DNA from: CAZCEC01 sp964497615
GTDB lineage: Bacteria; Chloroflexota; Anaerolineae; Anaerolineales; UBA6663
DNA: 27,333 bases
Reading direction: 5' to 3'
NCBI GenBank assembly: GCA_964497615.1
Contig: CAZCEC010000083.1
Location: forward strand, 1-27,333
Part shown: positions 8,056-13,694 of the stretch, piece after piece
Layout of the letters: every line of letters starts with the position of its first letter
Position numbering within the stretch: position 1 is the stretch's first letter
Position numbers and translations under genes: made by a program
The notes under the pieces: generated by a model
Seen by the model: only the letters and a program-made list of their open reading frames with translations
Told to the model about the DNA's origin: nothing
Databases searched by the model: none

Positions 8056-8110
8056 GGCCCGCCCGGAGCTGAAGGCTCCGGGCTAGTAACGACGCCCGTT
8101 CAAACGGGCT
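8056..8110 (+). repeat. REP-like unit A, copy 1
   Basis: Two hairpins: CCCGGAGC-TGAAG-GCTCCGGG, then after CTAGTAACGAC the stem GCCCGT-TCAA-ACGGGC. Identical over 55 bp to 8323-8377. The copy ends at the assembly gap. Confidence 0.9.
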
Positions 8111-8210
8111 NNNNNNNNNNNNNNNNNNNNNNNNNNNNNNNNNNNNNNNNNNNNNNNNNNNNNNNNNNNNNNNNNNNNNNNNNNNNNNNNNNNNNNNNNN
8201 NNNNNNNNNN
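8111..8210. other. Assembly gap (100 N)
   Basis: Exactly 100 unknown bases lying between repeat unit A copy 1 and unit B copy 1. The intact second copy has a 34-bp linker at this point, so the true missing length is unknown and could include more repeat units. Confidence 0.99.
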
Positions 8211-8265
8211 AGCCCGGTTCCACCGGGCGCCGGTGAGTAGCGCGGTCGCTTTAGCGCCGCGCGGG
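8211..8265 (+). repeat. REP-like unit B, copy 1
   Basis: The hairpin GCCCGGT-TCC-ACCGGGC is followed by GGTGAGTAG and a second hairpin GCGCGG-t-CGC-TTTA-GCG-CCGCGC with a one-base bulge. Identical over 55 bp to 8412-8466. The GTAG directly before a bulged hairpin resembles the foot of classical REP sequences. Confidence 0.9.
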
Positions 8266-8322
8266 AGGTGGGCGCGTGCGATGCCGAGGGGTGGCATGCG
8301 CCATGGGCTGCGCGCGGCCCGC

Positions 8323-8377
8323 GGCCCGCCCGGAGCTGAAGGCTCCGGGCTAGTAACGACGCCCGTTCAAACGGGCT
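8323..8377 (+). repeat. REP-like unit A, copy 2
   Basis: Same 55 bp as 8056-8110. It is followed by a 34-bp linker (8378-8411) and unit B, so the whole A-linker-B module spans 8323-8466. Confidence 0.9.
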
Positions 8378-8411
8378 GCCAGCGTGCGCCAGGCGCAGGC
8401 GAGTGTGTGTA

Positions 8412-8466
8412 AGCCCGGTTCCACCGGGCGCCGGTGAGTAGCGCGGTCGCTTTAGCGCCGCGCGGG
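8412..8466 (+). repeat. REP-like unit B, copy 2
   Basis: Same 55 bp as 8211-8265. It ends 92 bp before the transposase start codon. The short sequence after it (GCGTGCGCGATGCCG) resembles that after copy 1, so the repeated module is slightly longer than A-linker-B. Confidence 0.9.
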
Positions 8467-8514
8467 CGGCGTGCGCGATGCCGGGGCGGACACTACACGC
8501 TCTCAGCCCCAGGC

Positions 8515-8520
8515 TATAAT
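8515..8520 (+). promoter_or_regulatory. TATAAT -10 box upstream of the RAYT gene
   Basis: A perfect TATAAT 38 bp before the ATG at 8559, just outside the repeat array. No convincing -35 at the right distance. Confidence 0.45.
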
Positions 8521-8558
8521 CACGCCATCCATCCACCCACACGCGCTGCGAGGCGACC

Positions 8559-9065
8559 ATGCCCTATTGGCAGTTGTATTACCACATCGTCTGGTCCACG
8601 AAGGACCGGCTGCCCCTGGTGACGGCCGAGGCCGCGCCGTTTGTGTACGAGTTCATCCGGCACAAGGCTCTCAGCCTGGAGGGGAGCGTGTTCGCGCTCA
8701 ATGGGATGCCCGACCATGTGCATCTCGTCGCCGCCATCCCGCCCAAGCTGGCGGTGGCCGACTTCATCGGCCAGGTAAAGGGCGTCAGCTCGGCGCGCTA
8801 CAACAAGCTGCGCCGGCCGGGCGGGCCAGTGTATTGGCAGGAGGAATACGGCGCGTTCTCGTTCGACCGGAAGCGGCTGCCGCACTGCGTGGCGTATGTG
8901 GAGGGGCAGGCGCAGCACCACGCGGAGAACCGCCTGATCCCGGCCCTGGAGCGCGCCGAGCCGGTCGAGGGCCTGGCCGTGCGCGAACCGGCGGAGGTCT
9001 ATGCGGCCCTGCCGGGGGAGTGGTGGCGCGAGCTGGCGGAGGCGGTGTATGGGCTGGACGATTGA
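8559..9065 (+). CDS. REP-associated tyrosine transposase (RAYT, IS200/IS605 TnpA-like Y1)
   Basis: 168 residues. The HUH metal-binding motif is H53-V-H55 in MPDHVHLV, and the catalytic tyrosine is probably Y113 in VAYVEGQAQHH. The N-terminus (LYYHIVWSTKDRLPL) and the QVKGVSSARYN segment are typical of Y1 transposases. Enzymes of this class nick single-stranded DNA at hairpins and form a 5'-phosphotyrosine link. Domesticated RAYTs act on REP hairpins that carry a GTAG-like foot. Here the gene sits directly beside two compound hairpin modules, the usual REPtron layout. All key residues are present, so the enzyme could be active. The gene is followed 8 bp later by a nuclease-like gene. Start ATG 8559 has only a weak GAGG ahead. 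Confidence 0.92.
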   Translation: MPYWQLYYHIVWSTKDRLPLVTAEAAPFVYEFIRHKALSLEGSVFALNGMPDHVHLVAAIPPKLAVADFIGQVKGVSSARYNKLRRPGGPVYWQEEYGAFSFDRKRLPHCVAYVEGQAQHHAENRLIPALERAEPVEGLAVREPAEVYAALPGEWWRELAEAVYGLDD

Positions 9066-9073
9066 TTAATCAC

Positions 9074-9823
9074 ATGACAACTCCCGCACCACGACCGAGC
9101 ATTCTTCAGCAACTGCTTCATGAGATTTCCTGGGAAGGTAAGCGGGTAAGTCTCTATCGGCAGGGCGGACTGGGCCTGGAAAACGTTTTGACAGCGGAGG
9201 TGCTGCAAGGTCTGGACTTTCTGCCCCGCCGGCACTTTCTGGGGGCCGTTGTAGAAGCGCTGGCTGGCGGCTCTGACGAAGCGCGAAACGGCCTGATCGA
9301 GTGCATTGAGGACGCAACGGTCTCATTCCTGCCGGGCCAATTCTTCCTGCGTCCTGCCACGACCACGCACCAGTCTATAGCGGTAAATCCGGATGGAATT
9401 ATCAGGACTGATCGAACCCTGGCTTTCATCGAAGCCAAGCGGCCACGATCTGGCTCATTCCAAATCGAGCAATTGGCGCGGAATTTGGTGGTTGTGGCGA
9501 GGGAAGCCAAGGACCGCCTGCCTTTGCTGATTCTCATACTGGGACACGAGCCGCCGATAGCGGTGAAAGGCATGGGGCAAGTGCCAATCCGCAAAGCGAT
9601 CATGGCCAAACTCGAAGGCGTCTTGCGGAAAGCAGACTCGCCGCAGACCCTAAATCAACTGGAGAGCATGCTAGACTCTTGCGTAGCGTGGATTACATGG
9701 GACAGCATTGCTAGGGTGGTCAGCCAGCAGGCGGACAGCTTCAGGGCTGAGTCAATTTCGATGCAAGCTACTGTGGCGCGGCTCGCGGGCAGTGTCGTTG
9801 GCGCGATTGAGCGGCACAAGTGA
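9074..9823 (+). CDS. Uncharacterised protein with a PD-(D/E)XK nuclease-like core
   Basis: 249 residues; I do not recognise a named family. The centre reads NPDGIIRTDRTLAFIEAKRPR followed by FQIEQLARNL: PD at 106-107, E120-A-K122 and QxEQ at 130-133, the order of the PD-(D/E)XK fold (metal-binding D and E, catalytic K, then a helix with Gln/Glu). An upstream helix Glu (E61 or E79) could complete the site. The rest is helical with no membrane segment. The start is ATG 9074; the same frame stays open far upstream inside the RAYT gene, which is shadow. No ribosome site is seen, so translation may be coupled to the RAYT gene 8 bp before. GC is visibly lower (about 55-57%) than in neighbours, suggesting transfer. 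A defence or repair nuclease is a guess. Confidence 0.6.
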   Translation: MTTPAPRPSILQQLLHEISWEGKRVSLYRQGGLGLENVLTAEVLQGLDFLPRRHFLGAVVEALAGGSDEARNGLIECIEDATVSFLPGQFFLRPATTTHQSIAVNPDGIIRTDRTLAFIEAKRPRSGSFQIEQLARNLVVVAREAKDRLPLLILILGHEPPIAVKGMGQVPIRKAIMAKLEGVLRKADSPQTLNQLESMLDSCVAWITWDSIARVVSQQADSFRAESISMQATVARLAGSVVGAIERHK

Positions 9824-9876
9824 CCTTGCGTGTGGGTAATCCTGGCGGCTGAGGTGGGTTGCGAAGGAGATTCGCA

Positions 9877-10164
9877 ATGACTAAGCGCGACATTGCTTTG
9901 GAAATCCTGGCGGGCATTCGTGAAATCAAGGCCTACAAGGCTGGCCGCATTCAACTGCGGACGCGGACACTCAAACAGCCCTCCGCGCCCCAGCGCATCC
10001 GCGCCCGGCTCAAACTTTCCCAGGCCGCCTTTGCGGGCCTGATGGGCGTGAGCCTGCGCACGGTGCAGGATTGGGAGCAGGGCCGGCGCAAGCCCAGCGG
10101 TCCTGCCGAGGCGCTGCTGCGCATCGCGGAGCAGCACCCGGAAGTGTTTATGAAGTTGGTGTAG
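9877..10164 (+). CDS. XRE-family helix-turn-helix regulator (HigA/NadS-like)
   Basis: 95 residues. The C-terminal half RIRARLKLSQAAFAGLMGVSLRTVQDWEQGRRKPSGPA is a Cro/C1-type helix-turn-helix with the usual WEQGRRxP turn. The N-terminal helix (EILAGIREIKAYKAG) is of the type found in antitoxins that pair with RelE/HigB-like toxins. No such toxin is adjacent: the gene before is the nuclease-like protein and the one after a GNAT enzyme. The start is ATG 9877, with GAAGGAG at 9863-9869. It may be an orphan antitoxin or a local regulator of this small cluster. Confidence 0.8.
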   Translation: MTKRDIALEILAGIREIKAYKAGRIQLRTRTLKQPSAPQRIRARLKLSQAAFAGLMGVSLRTVQDWEQGRRKPSGPAEALLRIAEQHPEVFMKLV

Positions 10165-10165
10165 C

Positions 10166-10693
10166 TTGATCGCGTCAGCCACCATCGCAGCGCTCGTCCC
10201 GCCCCCCTCTCCCGCCGACGTGCGCGCCCTGGCCGAATTGCTGGTGGACGCGGTGGACTCCGGCGCGGCGGTGAGCTACCTGCCGCCGTTGAGCGTGGAG
10301 CAGGCCGAGGACTACTGGCGCGACACCCTGGGCGCGCTGAAGGCCCGCGCCGCCTGCCTGGTGGCGCGCGACGCGGAGGGGATCGTGGGCAGCGTGCAGC
10401 TGCACCCGGCCTGGGCCCCCAACCAACCGCACCGGGCCGAGGTCGCCAAGCTGATGGTCCACCGGCGGGCGCGGCGGCAGGGCGTGGCGACGCAGTTGAT
10501 GCAGGCGGTGGAGGAGCAGGCGCGGGGCGCGGGCTTCACCCTGCTGGTGCTGGACACGAAGCGCGGCGACGGCGCGGAGCAGCTTTACCGGCGGCTGGGC
10601 TGGACGGAGAGCGGCGTGATCCCCAACTACGCGCTGAACGCGGATGGGGCGACGCGGCATGATACGGTGGTGTTCTACAAGGAACTCATGTAG
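10166..10693 (+). CDS. GNAT-family N-acetyltransferase
   Basis: 175 residues. A GNAT fold is indicated by VAKLMVHRRARRQGVATQLMQAVEEQARGAGF, the acetyl-CoA-binding motif A (R/Q-x-x-G-x-A as RRQGVA), followed by LLVLDTKRGDGAEQLYRRLGW (motif B). The first strand and helix (SPADVRALAELLVDAVDSGA) are also typical. The start is TTG 10166, one base after the XRE stop; no later in-frame Met would keep the first helix. This suggests coupled translation with the regulator. The substrate is unknown. It is not of the small TacT toxin class, which pairs with ribbon-helix-helix antitoxins. Confidence 0.85.
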   Translation: MIASATIAALVPPPSPADVRALAELLVDAVDSGAAVSYLPPLSVEQAEDYWRDTLGALKARAACLVARDAEGIVGSVQLHPAWAPNQPHRAEVAKLMVHRRARRQGVATQLMQAVEEQARGAGFTLLVLDTKRGDGAEQLYRRLGWTESGVIPNYALNADGATRHDTVVFYKELM

Positions 10694-10780
10694 GTGAAGT
10701 GCGATGCGCCGTGTGAGTCGAGACGCGGTGGACAACGAAGCTTGCTATGACCAACTTGACATGGGGCGGGGGAGTCGTCA

Positions 10781-10900
10781 TCTAATCCGCGCCCGCACAT
10801 GATTCTGAACCCTGGCATGGTTCCGTTAAGTGCTTGCCAACCGCACGGTTTTTAGCGGTACCATGGTGACGTTCAGACCAACGGTTGGGTGCGGATTAGA
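10781..10900. repeat. 120-bp foldback element, copy 1
   Basis: 14-bp terminal inverted repeats TCTAATCCGCGCCC and GGGTGCGGATTAGA (one mismatch). An inner stem CATGGTTCCGTTAA / TTAGCGGTACCATG encloses a loop with ACCGCACGGTT. TTGACA (10756-10761) lies 19 bp before the TCTAAT of the left end. The element is placed in the 247-bp gap between the GNAT and DUF1801 genes, 40 bp before the latter's start. Confidence 0.88.
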
Positions 10901-10940
10901 AAATTCTGTGCCCGATGAAGCAAACAGGAGTGTGGCTTTG

Positions 10941-11321
10941 ATGCCTGCCAAACCGCCCGCCCCCAAGACCATCGACGCCTACATCGCCGCCTTCCCCCCG
11001 GACGTGCAGGCGCGCCTGCAATCGCTCCGGCGGGCGGTGCGCAGGGCCGCGCCGGACGCGGCAGAGACGATCAGCTACGGCATGCCGACCTTCACCCAGG
11101 GCGGCAAGTACCTGGTGTACTTCTCGGCCCACAAGCGCCACATCGGCTTCTACCCCGCGCCGCTGGGCGTGGCCGAATTCGAAACCGCCATCGCGCCGTA
11201 TGCGTTGGGCAAGGGCACCCTGCAATTCCCCCACGACCAGCGCCTGCCCCTGGGGCTGGTCGGCAGGATCGTGAAGTTCTGGGCCAAGCAAAACCGGGCG
11301 CGGGCGAAACAGAAAGGCTAG
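10941..11321 (+). CDS. DUF1801 (YdhG/YjbR-like) protein
   Basis: 126 residues. TIDAYIAAFPPDVQARLQSLRRAVRRAAPDAAETISYGMPTF, then GKYLVYFSAHKRHIGFYP and GTLQFPHDQRLPLGLVGRIVKFWA follow the DUF1801 pattern along its whole length. A B. subtilis member is described as a frataxin-like iron chaperone, but function is not general for the family. The start is ATG 10941 with AGGAG ten bases upstream; the longer frame from 10830 lies in the 120-bp repeat. The next gene starts 6 bp after its stop, so they form a two-gene unit. Confidence 0.88.
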   Translation: MPAKPPAPKTIDAYIAAFPPDVQARLQSLRRAVRRAAPDAAETISYGMPTFTQGGKYLVYFSAHKRHIGFYPAPLGVAEFETAIAPYALGKGTLQFPHDQRLPLGLVGRIVKFWAKQNRARAKQKG

Positions 11322-11327
11322 GTCAAG

Positions 11328-11771
11328 ATGACGGCTGTGGACAAATGGCTGGGCGCGTGGGCGGGGCCGAACACGCTGTACTATGAAGGCAAGGAACTGC
11401 TCTCGGACGGCACGGCGGAGGTCCGCGCGACGGGGCAAGGCCGCTTCGTCACCCTGACGTACACCTGGGCCTACGAGGGCGCGCCGCAGGAGGGCGTGAT
11501 CGTCTTCCCCGCGGCGGTGGGCGAGCAGCCCCTGCGCGCGGCCCTGTTCGACTCCTGGCACACGGGCGGCGACCTGATGGTGTTTCAGGTCCTGGAACCG
11601 GTGGAGGGGGTGACCCGGCTGAAGGGTTCCTACGGGACGCCGCCCGAGGAGTGGGGCTGGCGCATCGAATTGAGCCAGCCGCAGGCCGGCACCCTACTGA
11701 TGCGGCACTTCAACATCACACCCGACGGGCAGGAGGAGATTGCGGTGCGGGCGGACTATGGGAGGGGGTGA
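11328..11771 (+). CDS. DUF1579-like small beta-barrel protein
   Basis: 147 residues, no signal peptide. It opens with DKWLGAWAGPNTLYYEG and alternates short strands ending in acidic turns (GRFVTLTYTWAYEG, VTRLKGSYGTPPEEWGWRIEL, LLMRHFNITPDGQEE). This matches lipocalin-like DUF1579 proteins, which measure about this length. Ligand and role are unknown. It is downstream of the DUF1801 gene with a 6-bp gap and only a weak AGG ribosome site. Confidence 0.65.
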   Translation: MTAVDKWLGAWAGPNTLYYEGKELLSDGTAEVRATGQGRFVTLTYTWAYEGAPQEGVIVFPAAVGEQPLRAALFDSWHTGGDLMVFQVLEPVEGVTRLKGSYGTPPEEWGWRIELSQPQAGTLLMRHFNITPDGQEEIAVRADYGRG

Positions 11772-11792
11772 GGGGAGTTAAAGTACTGTGGT

Positions 11793-11864
11793 CACCCCAG
11801 CCCTCTCCCTCCAGGAGAGGGAGCGCGCGGCGCTGACCACTGACTCCTCTCTCCCAGCGGGAGA
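11793..11864. repeat. CTCTCCC/GGGAGAG hairpins downstream of the PLP gene
   Basis: CCTCTCCCTCCAGGAGAGGG (11803-11822) and CTCTCTCCCAGCGGGAGA (11847-11864) are two hairpins of one family. The same family lies on the other side of the PLP gene at 13231-13256. GACGAAGGAC-type sequence in reverse (CTTCGTCCTTCGTC) follows at 11934-11947, next to the PLP gene's stop. Confidence 0.65.
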
Positions 11865-11950
11865 CCATGGCCCCCGCAGCGAAGCCGAGCGGGGTGGGCG
11901 GGGGTGAGGGCGAGTCAGGCGGCCACCCCCCTTCGTCCTTCGTCGCGCTC

Positions 11951-13135
11951 TTAGCTCAGCGCCTGCGCCAGATCCCCGATCAAATCATCCAACTCCTCGA
12001 TCCCCGCCGAGATGCGGATGCAGCCGTCGCCGATGCCGAGGGCGAGGCGCTGCTCCGGCGTCAGGGCGCGGTGCGAGGCGTGCGCGGGGTAGCTCGCCAG
12101 CGTCGCCACGTCGCCCAGCGAGGCGATGCGCTGGATAAGGTGCAGGCGCTCCAGGAAGGCGAAAGCTTCGGCGCGGCCCGCATCCCGAAGGTCGAAGGCC
12201 AGCATGGCCCCAAAGCAGCCGGGGCGCAATAACGCCGCCGCCAGCGCGTGGTCGGGGTTGGCGGGCAGGCCGGGGTAGTGGACGTGCGCGACGCGCGGAT
12301 GCTGGTCCAGCCATTGCGCCAGGCCCAGGGCATTGCGGTTCTGCTCGCGGACGCGAAGGGGCAGGGTGCGCAGGCCGCGCAGGGCCAGGTAGGCGTCGAA
12401 GGGCGACAGGTTGCTGCCGTGCAGTTGGCGCGTCTTGCGCACGGCCAGCGCGCCGGCCTCGGTCGCGGCGACGACCACGCCCGCCAGCACGTCGCCGTGC
12501 CCGCCGATGTACTTGGTGGCCGAGTGCGCCACGAAGCTCGCGCCCAGGGTTAGCGGCTGGATGAGATAGGGCGTGGTGAAGGTGGAGTCGATGACGCTGT
12601 TTACACCGGTGGCGTGGGCGTGTTCCAGCAGGGCGCGCGCATCGGCCACGCGGCTGAGGGGGTTGGAGACGACTTCAAACAGCAAGGCCCCGCCCGCGGG
12701 CGGCGCGTGCAGGGCCTCGGCCACGGCCTCGGTGTCACGAATGTCCACCCAGCGCACATCCAGCGCCGACTGCGATTGCATCTGCTTGACGAGCGTTTGC
12801 GTCGCGCCATACAGCTCGGTAGCGGCGACGAGCTTGCGCGGCTGGCCGTCCAGCGCGCAATGCAGGGCGGCGTGCACGGCCGCCATGCCGGAGCTAAAGC
12901 TGGCCGCGCCCGCGCCGCGCTCCAGCGCCGTCATGGCGTTCTCGAACGCTTCCTGGGTTGGCGCGGCGTTGCGCGAATAGACGTACCCGGCCTCCACGCT
13001 GCCCAGCGCGGCGTCGAGCGTCTCCATGTCGGCGTGGCTCCAGCCGGAGGCGGTGACGATGGGCGGGTTGGAGGGCGCGCCGGGGCGGGTGACGGCCTGG
13101 CCGGCGTGGACGGCGGTGGTGTGGGGGGAGGGCAT
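11951..13135 (-). CDS. PLP-dependent Cys/Met-metabolism enzyme (cystathionine gamma-synthase/lyase class)
   Basis: 394 residues, the full length for the family. The PLP lysine is K208 in SATKYIGGHGD. Other family marks are YSRNAAPTQEAFENAMTALE, FSSGMAAVHAAL (phosphate-binding turn), LLFEVVSNPLSRVAD, and VIDSTFTTPYL with the PLP-contacting Asp. These enzymes carry out gamma-replacement or gamma-elimination on homoserine- or cysteine-derived substrates. Synthase, lyase and O-acylhomoserine sulfhydrylase cannot be told apart by eye. The start is ATG 13135. The leader from a TATAAT at 13199-13194 is about 50 nt, pyrimidine-rich with repeated ATTTCC, and lacks a ribosome site. It is a single gene between two clusters. 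Confidence 0.9.
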   Translation of the reverse strand: MPSPHTTAVHAGQAVTRPGAPSNPPIVTASGWSHADMETLDAALGSVEAGYVYSRNAAPTQEAFENAMTALERGAGAASFSSGMAAVHAALHCALDGQPRKLVAATELYGATQTLVKQMQSQSALDVRWVDIRDTEAVAEALHAPPAGGALLFEVVSNPLSRVADARALLEHAHATGVNSVIDSTFTTPYLIQPLTLGASFVAHSATKYIGGHGDVLAGVVVAATEAGALAVRKTRQLHGSNLSPFDAYLALRGLRTLPLRVREQNRNALGLAQWLDQHPRVAHVHYPGLPANPDHALAAALLRPGCFGAMLAFDLRDAGRAEAFAFLERLHLIQRIASLGDVATLASYPAHASHRALTPEQRLALGIGDGCIRISAGIEELDDLIGDLAQALS

Positions 13136-13145
13136 GGGAGAAGTC

Positions 13146-13184
13146 CAGGAAATAGGGGAAATGCGGGAAATAGAAGGAAATCGG
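13146..13184. repeat. Short tandem GGAAAT repeat in the PLP gene leader
   Basis: Four units of GGAAAT spaced 9-10 bp apart on the plus strand (AGGAAATAGG, GGAAATGCG, GGAAATAGA, AGGAAATCGG). On the transcribed strand this is a pyrimidine-rich leader. The period and G-runs recall the GGGGACTCA arrays elsewhere. Confidence 0.6.
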
Positions 13185-13193
13185 GTCGAGCGG

Positions 13194-13199
13194 ATTATA
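13194..13199 (-). promoter_or_regulatory. TATAAT -10 box of the PLP gene
   Basis: TATAAT on the minus strand (part of TATATAAT), 58 bp before the start codon. No -35 of good match was found. Confidence 0.5.
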
Positions 13200-13227
13200 T
13201 AATGAAGCCTGGCCAGCGCGGCCGGGC

Positions 13228-13276
13228 ACTGACTCCCCTCTCCTTGAGGGAGAGGGGGCGGGGGTGAGGGAGAGCG
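13228..13276. repeat. CTCTCC...GGAGAG hairpin upstream of the PLP gene
   Basis: CCCCTCTCC-TTGA-GGGAGAGGGG-type stem followed by GCGGGGGTGAGGGAGAG. Same family as 11793-11864, in opposite orientation relative to the PLP gene. Confidence 0.7.
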
Positions 13277-13292
13277 GCAGGTCTTAAATAGC

Positions 13293-13321
13293 GAGAGCCG
13301 GGGACGCCGACCCCGGCTCTC
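13293..13321. repeat. 11-bp perfect hairpin (terminator-like)
   Basis: GAGAGCCGGGG - ACGCCGA - CCCCGGCTCTC, a perfect 11-bp GC-rich stem with a 7-base loop. It is followed by AAGGAGGAGAAG and then TTTT after about 20 bp, not directly, so termination is uncertain. It lies in the 558-bp stretch without genes between the PLP gene and the ABC operon. The AT-rich patch at 13340-13395 follows it. Confidence 0.65.
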
Positions 13322-13400
13322 TCAAGGAGGAGAAGAAGAGTTTTAAAATGCCCTTCTATGCATAAGATATCATAGATAGAATTACGTAACTTGCCCACAA

Positions 13401-13429
13401 CCCTACGCGAACCCTACGGAATCCCTACG
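13401..13429. promoter_or_regulatory. Three CCCTACG direct repeats at 11-bp spacing: candidate activator site
   Basis: CCCTACG starts at 13401, 13412 and 13423, exactly 11 bp apart, so all face the same side of the helix. They lie 40 bp before a TATACT box. Heptamers at 11-bp spacing are the style of site used by OmpR/SARP-type winged-helix regulators; which protein binds here is unknown. Confidence 0.45.
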
Positions 13430-13468
13430 CTCTAACCGCTGTTGAACGCAGGATTAGAACATATAGAC

Positions 13469-13474
13469 TATACT
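13469..13474 (+). promoter_or_regulatory. TATACT -10 box, possible promoter of the ABC exporter operon
   Basis: TATACT follows TTGAAC (13442-13447) with a long 21-bp spacer, so the promoter would be weak without an activator. It would give a leader of about 210 nt that includes the palindromes at 13557-13640. Confidence 0.35.
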
Positions 13475-13556
13475 GGCCGGCAACGGTTAGTAAACGGGTT
13501 GCGGCGATAATGGGCCGTATTCCCAGCGGTTGAAACCCGCCGCAACGTAAGCCCAA

Positions 13557-13640
13557 AGCCCGCCTTCGCGGGCTGGCAGCAAGCGGCTGAAGGCGGCGAA
13601 GGCCGAGAGTTGGGCATTTGGTTGGCGCGGGCTTGCCCGC
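13557..13640. repeat. Two palindromes in the ABC operon leader
   Basis: AGCCCGC-CTTC-GCGGGCT (13557-13574) and GCGGGC-TT-GCCCGC (13627-13640); the second is followed by GTAGCGAAGCGG. They are further REP-like hairpins, of a sequence type different from the array near the RAYT gene. Confidence 0.7.
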
Positions 13641-13694
13641 GTAGCGAAGCGGTGAGGGTTCCATCCGCCGGCCACCTACAGCAGGAGTCATCGC

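Noticed and set aside
8056..8466. CRISPR array
   Set aside because: Repeats of 55 bp are present, but they are two different hairpin units with palindromes, only two copies each, and no regular unique spacers or cas genes. REP-like elements explain them.
8471..9073. N-terminal extension of the nuclease-like protein
   Set aside because: The frame is open but runs through the RAYT gene out of frame and is Gly/Arg/Ala-rich; ATG 9074 begins the plausible protein.
9877..10693. XRE antitoxin with GNAT toxin as a toxin-antitoxin pair
   Set aside because: GNAT toxins pair with ribbon-helix-helix antitoxins and are shorter; this GNAT looks like a general acetyltransferase.
13101..13694. SAM or cobalamin riboswitch before the PLP gene or exporter
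   Set aside because: The leader of the PLP gene is short and repetitive and the exporter leader consists of simple palindromes; no known riboswitch core was recognised.
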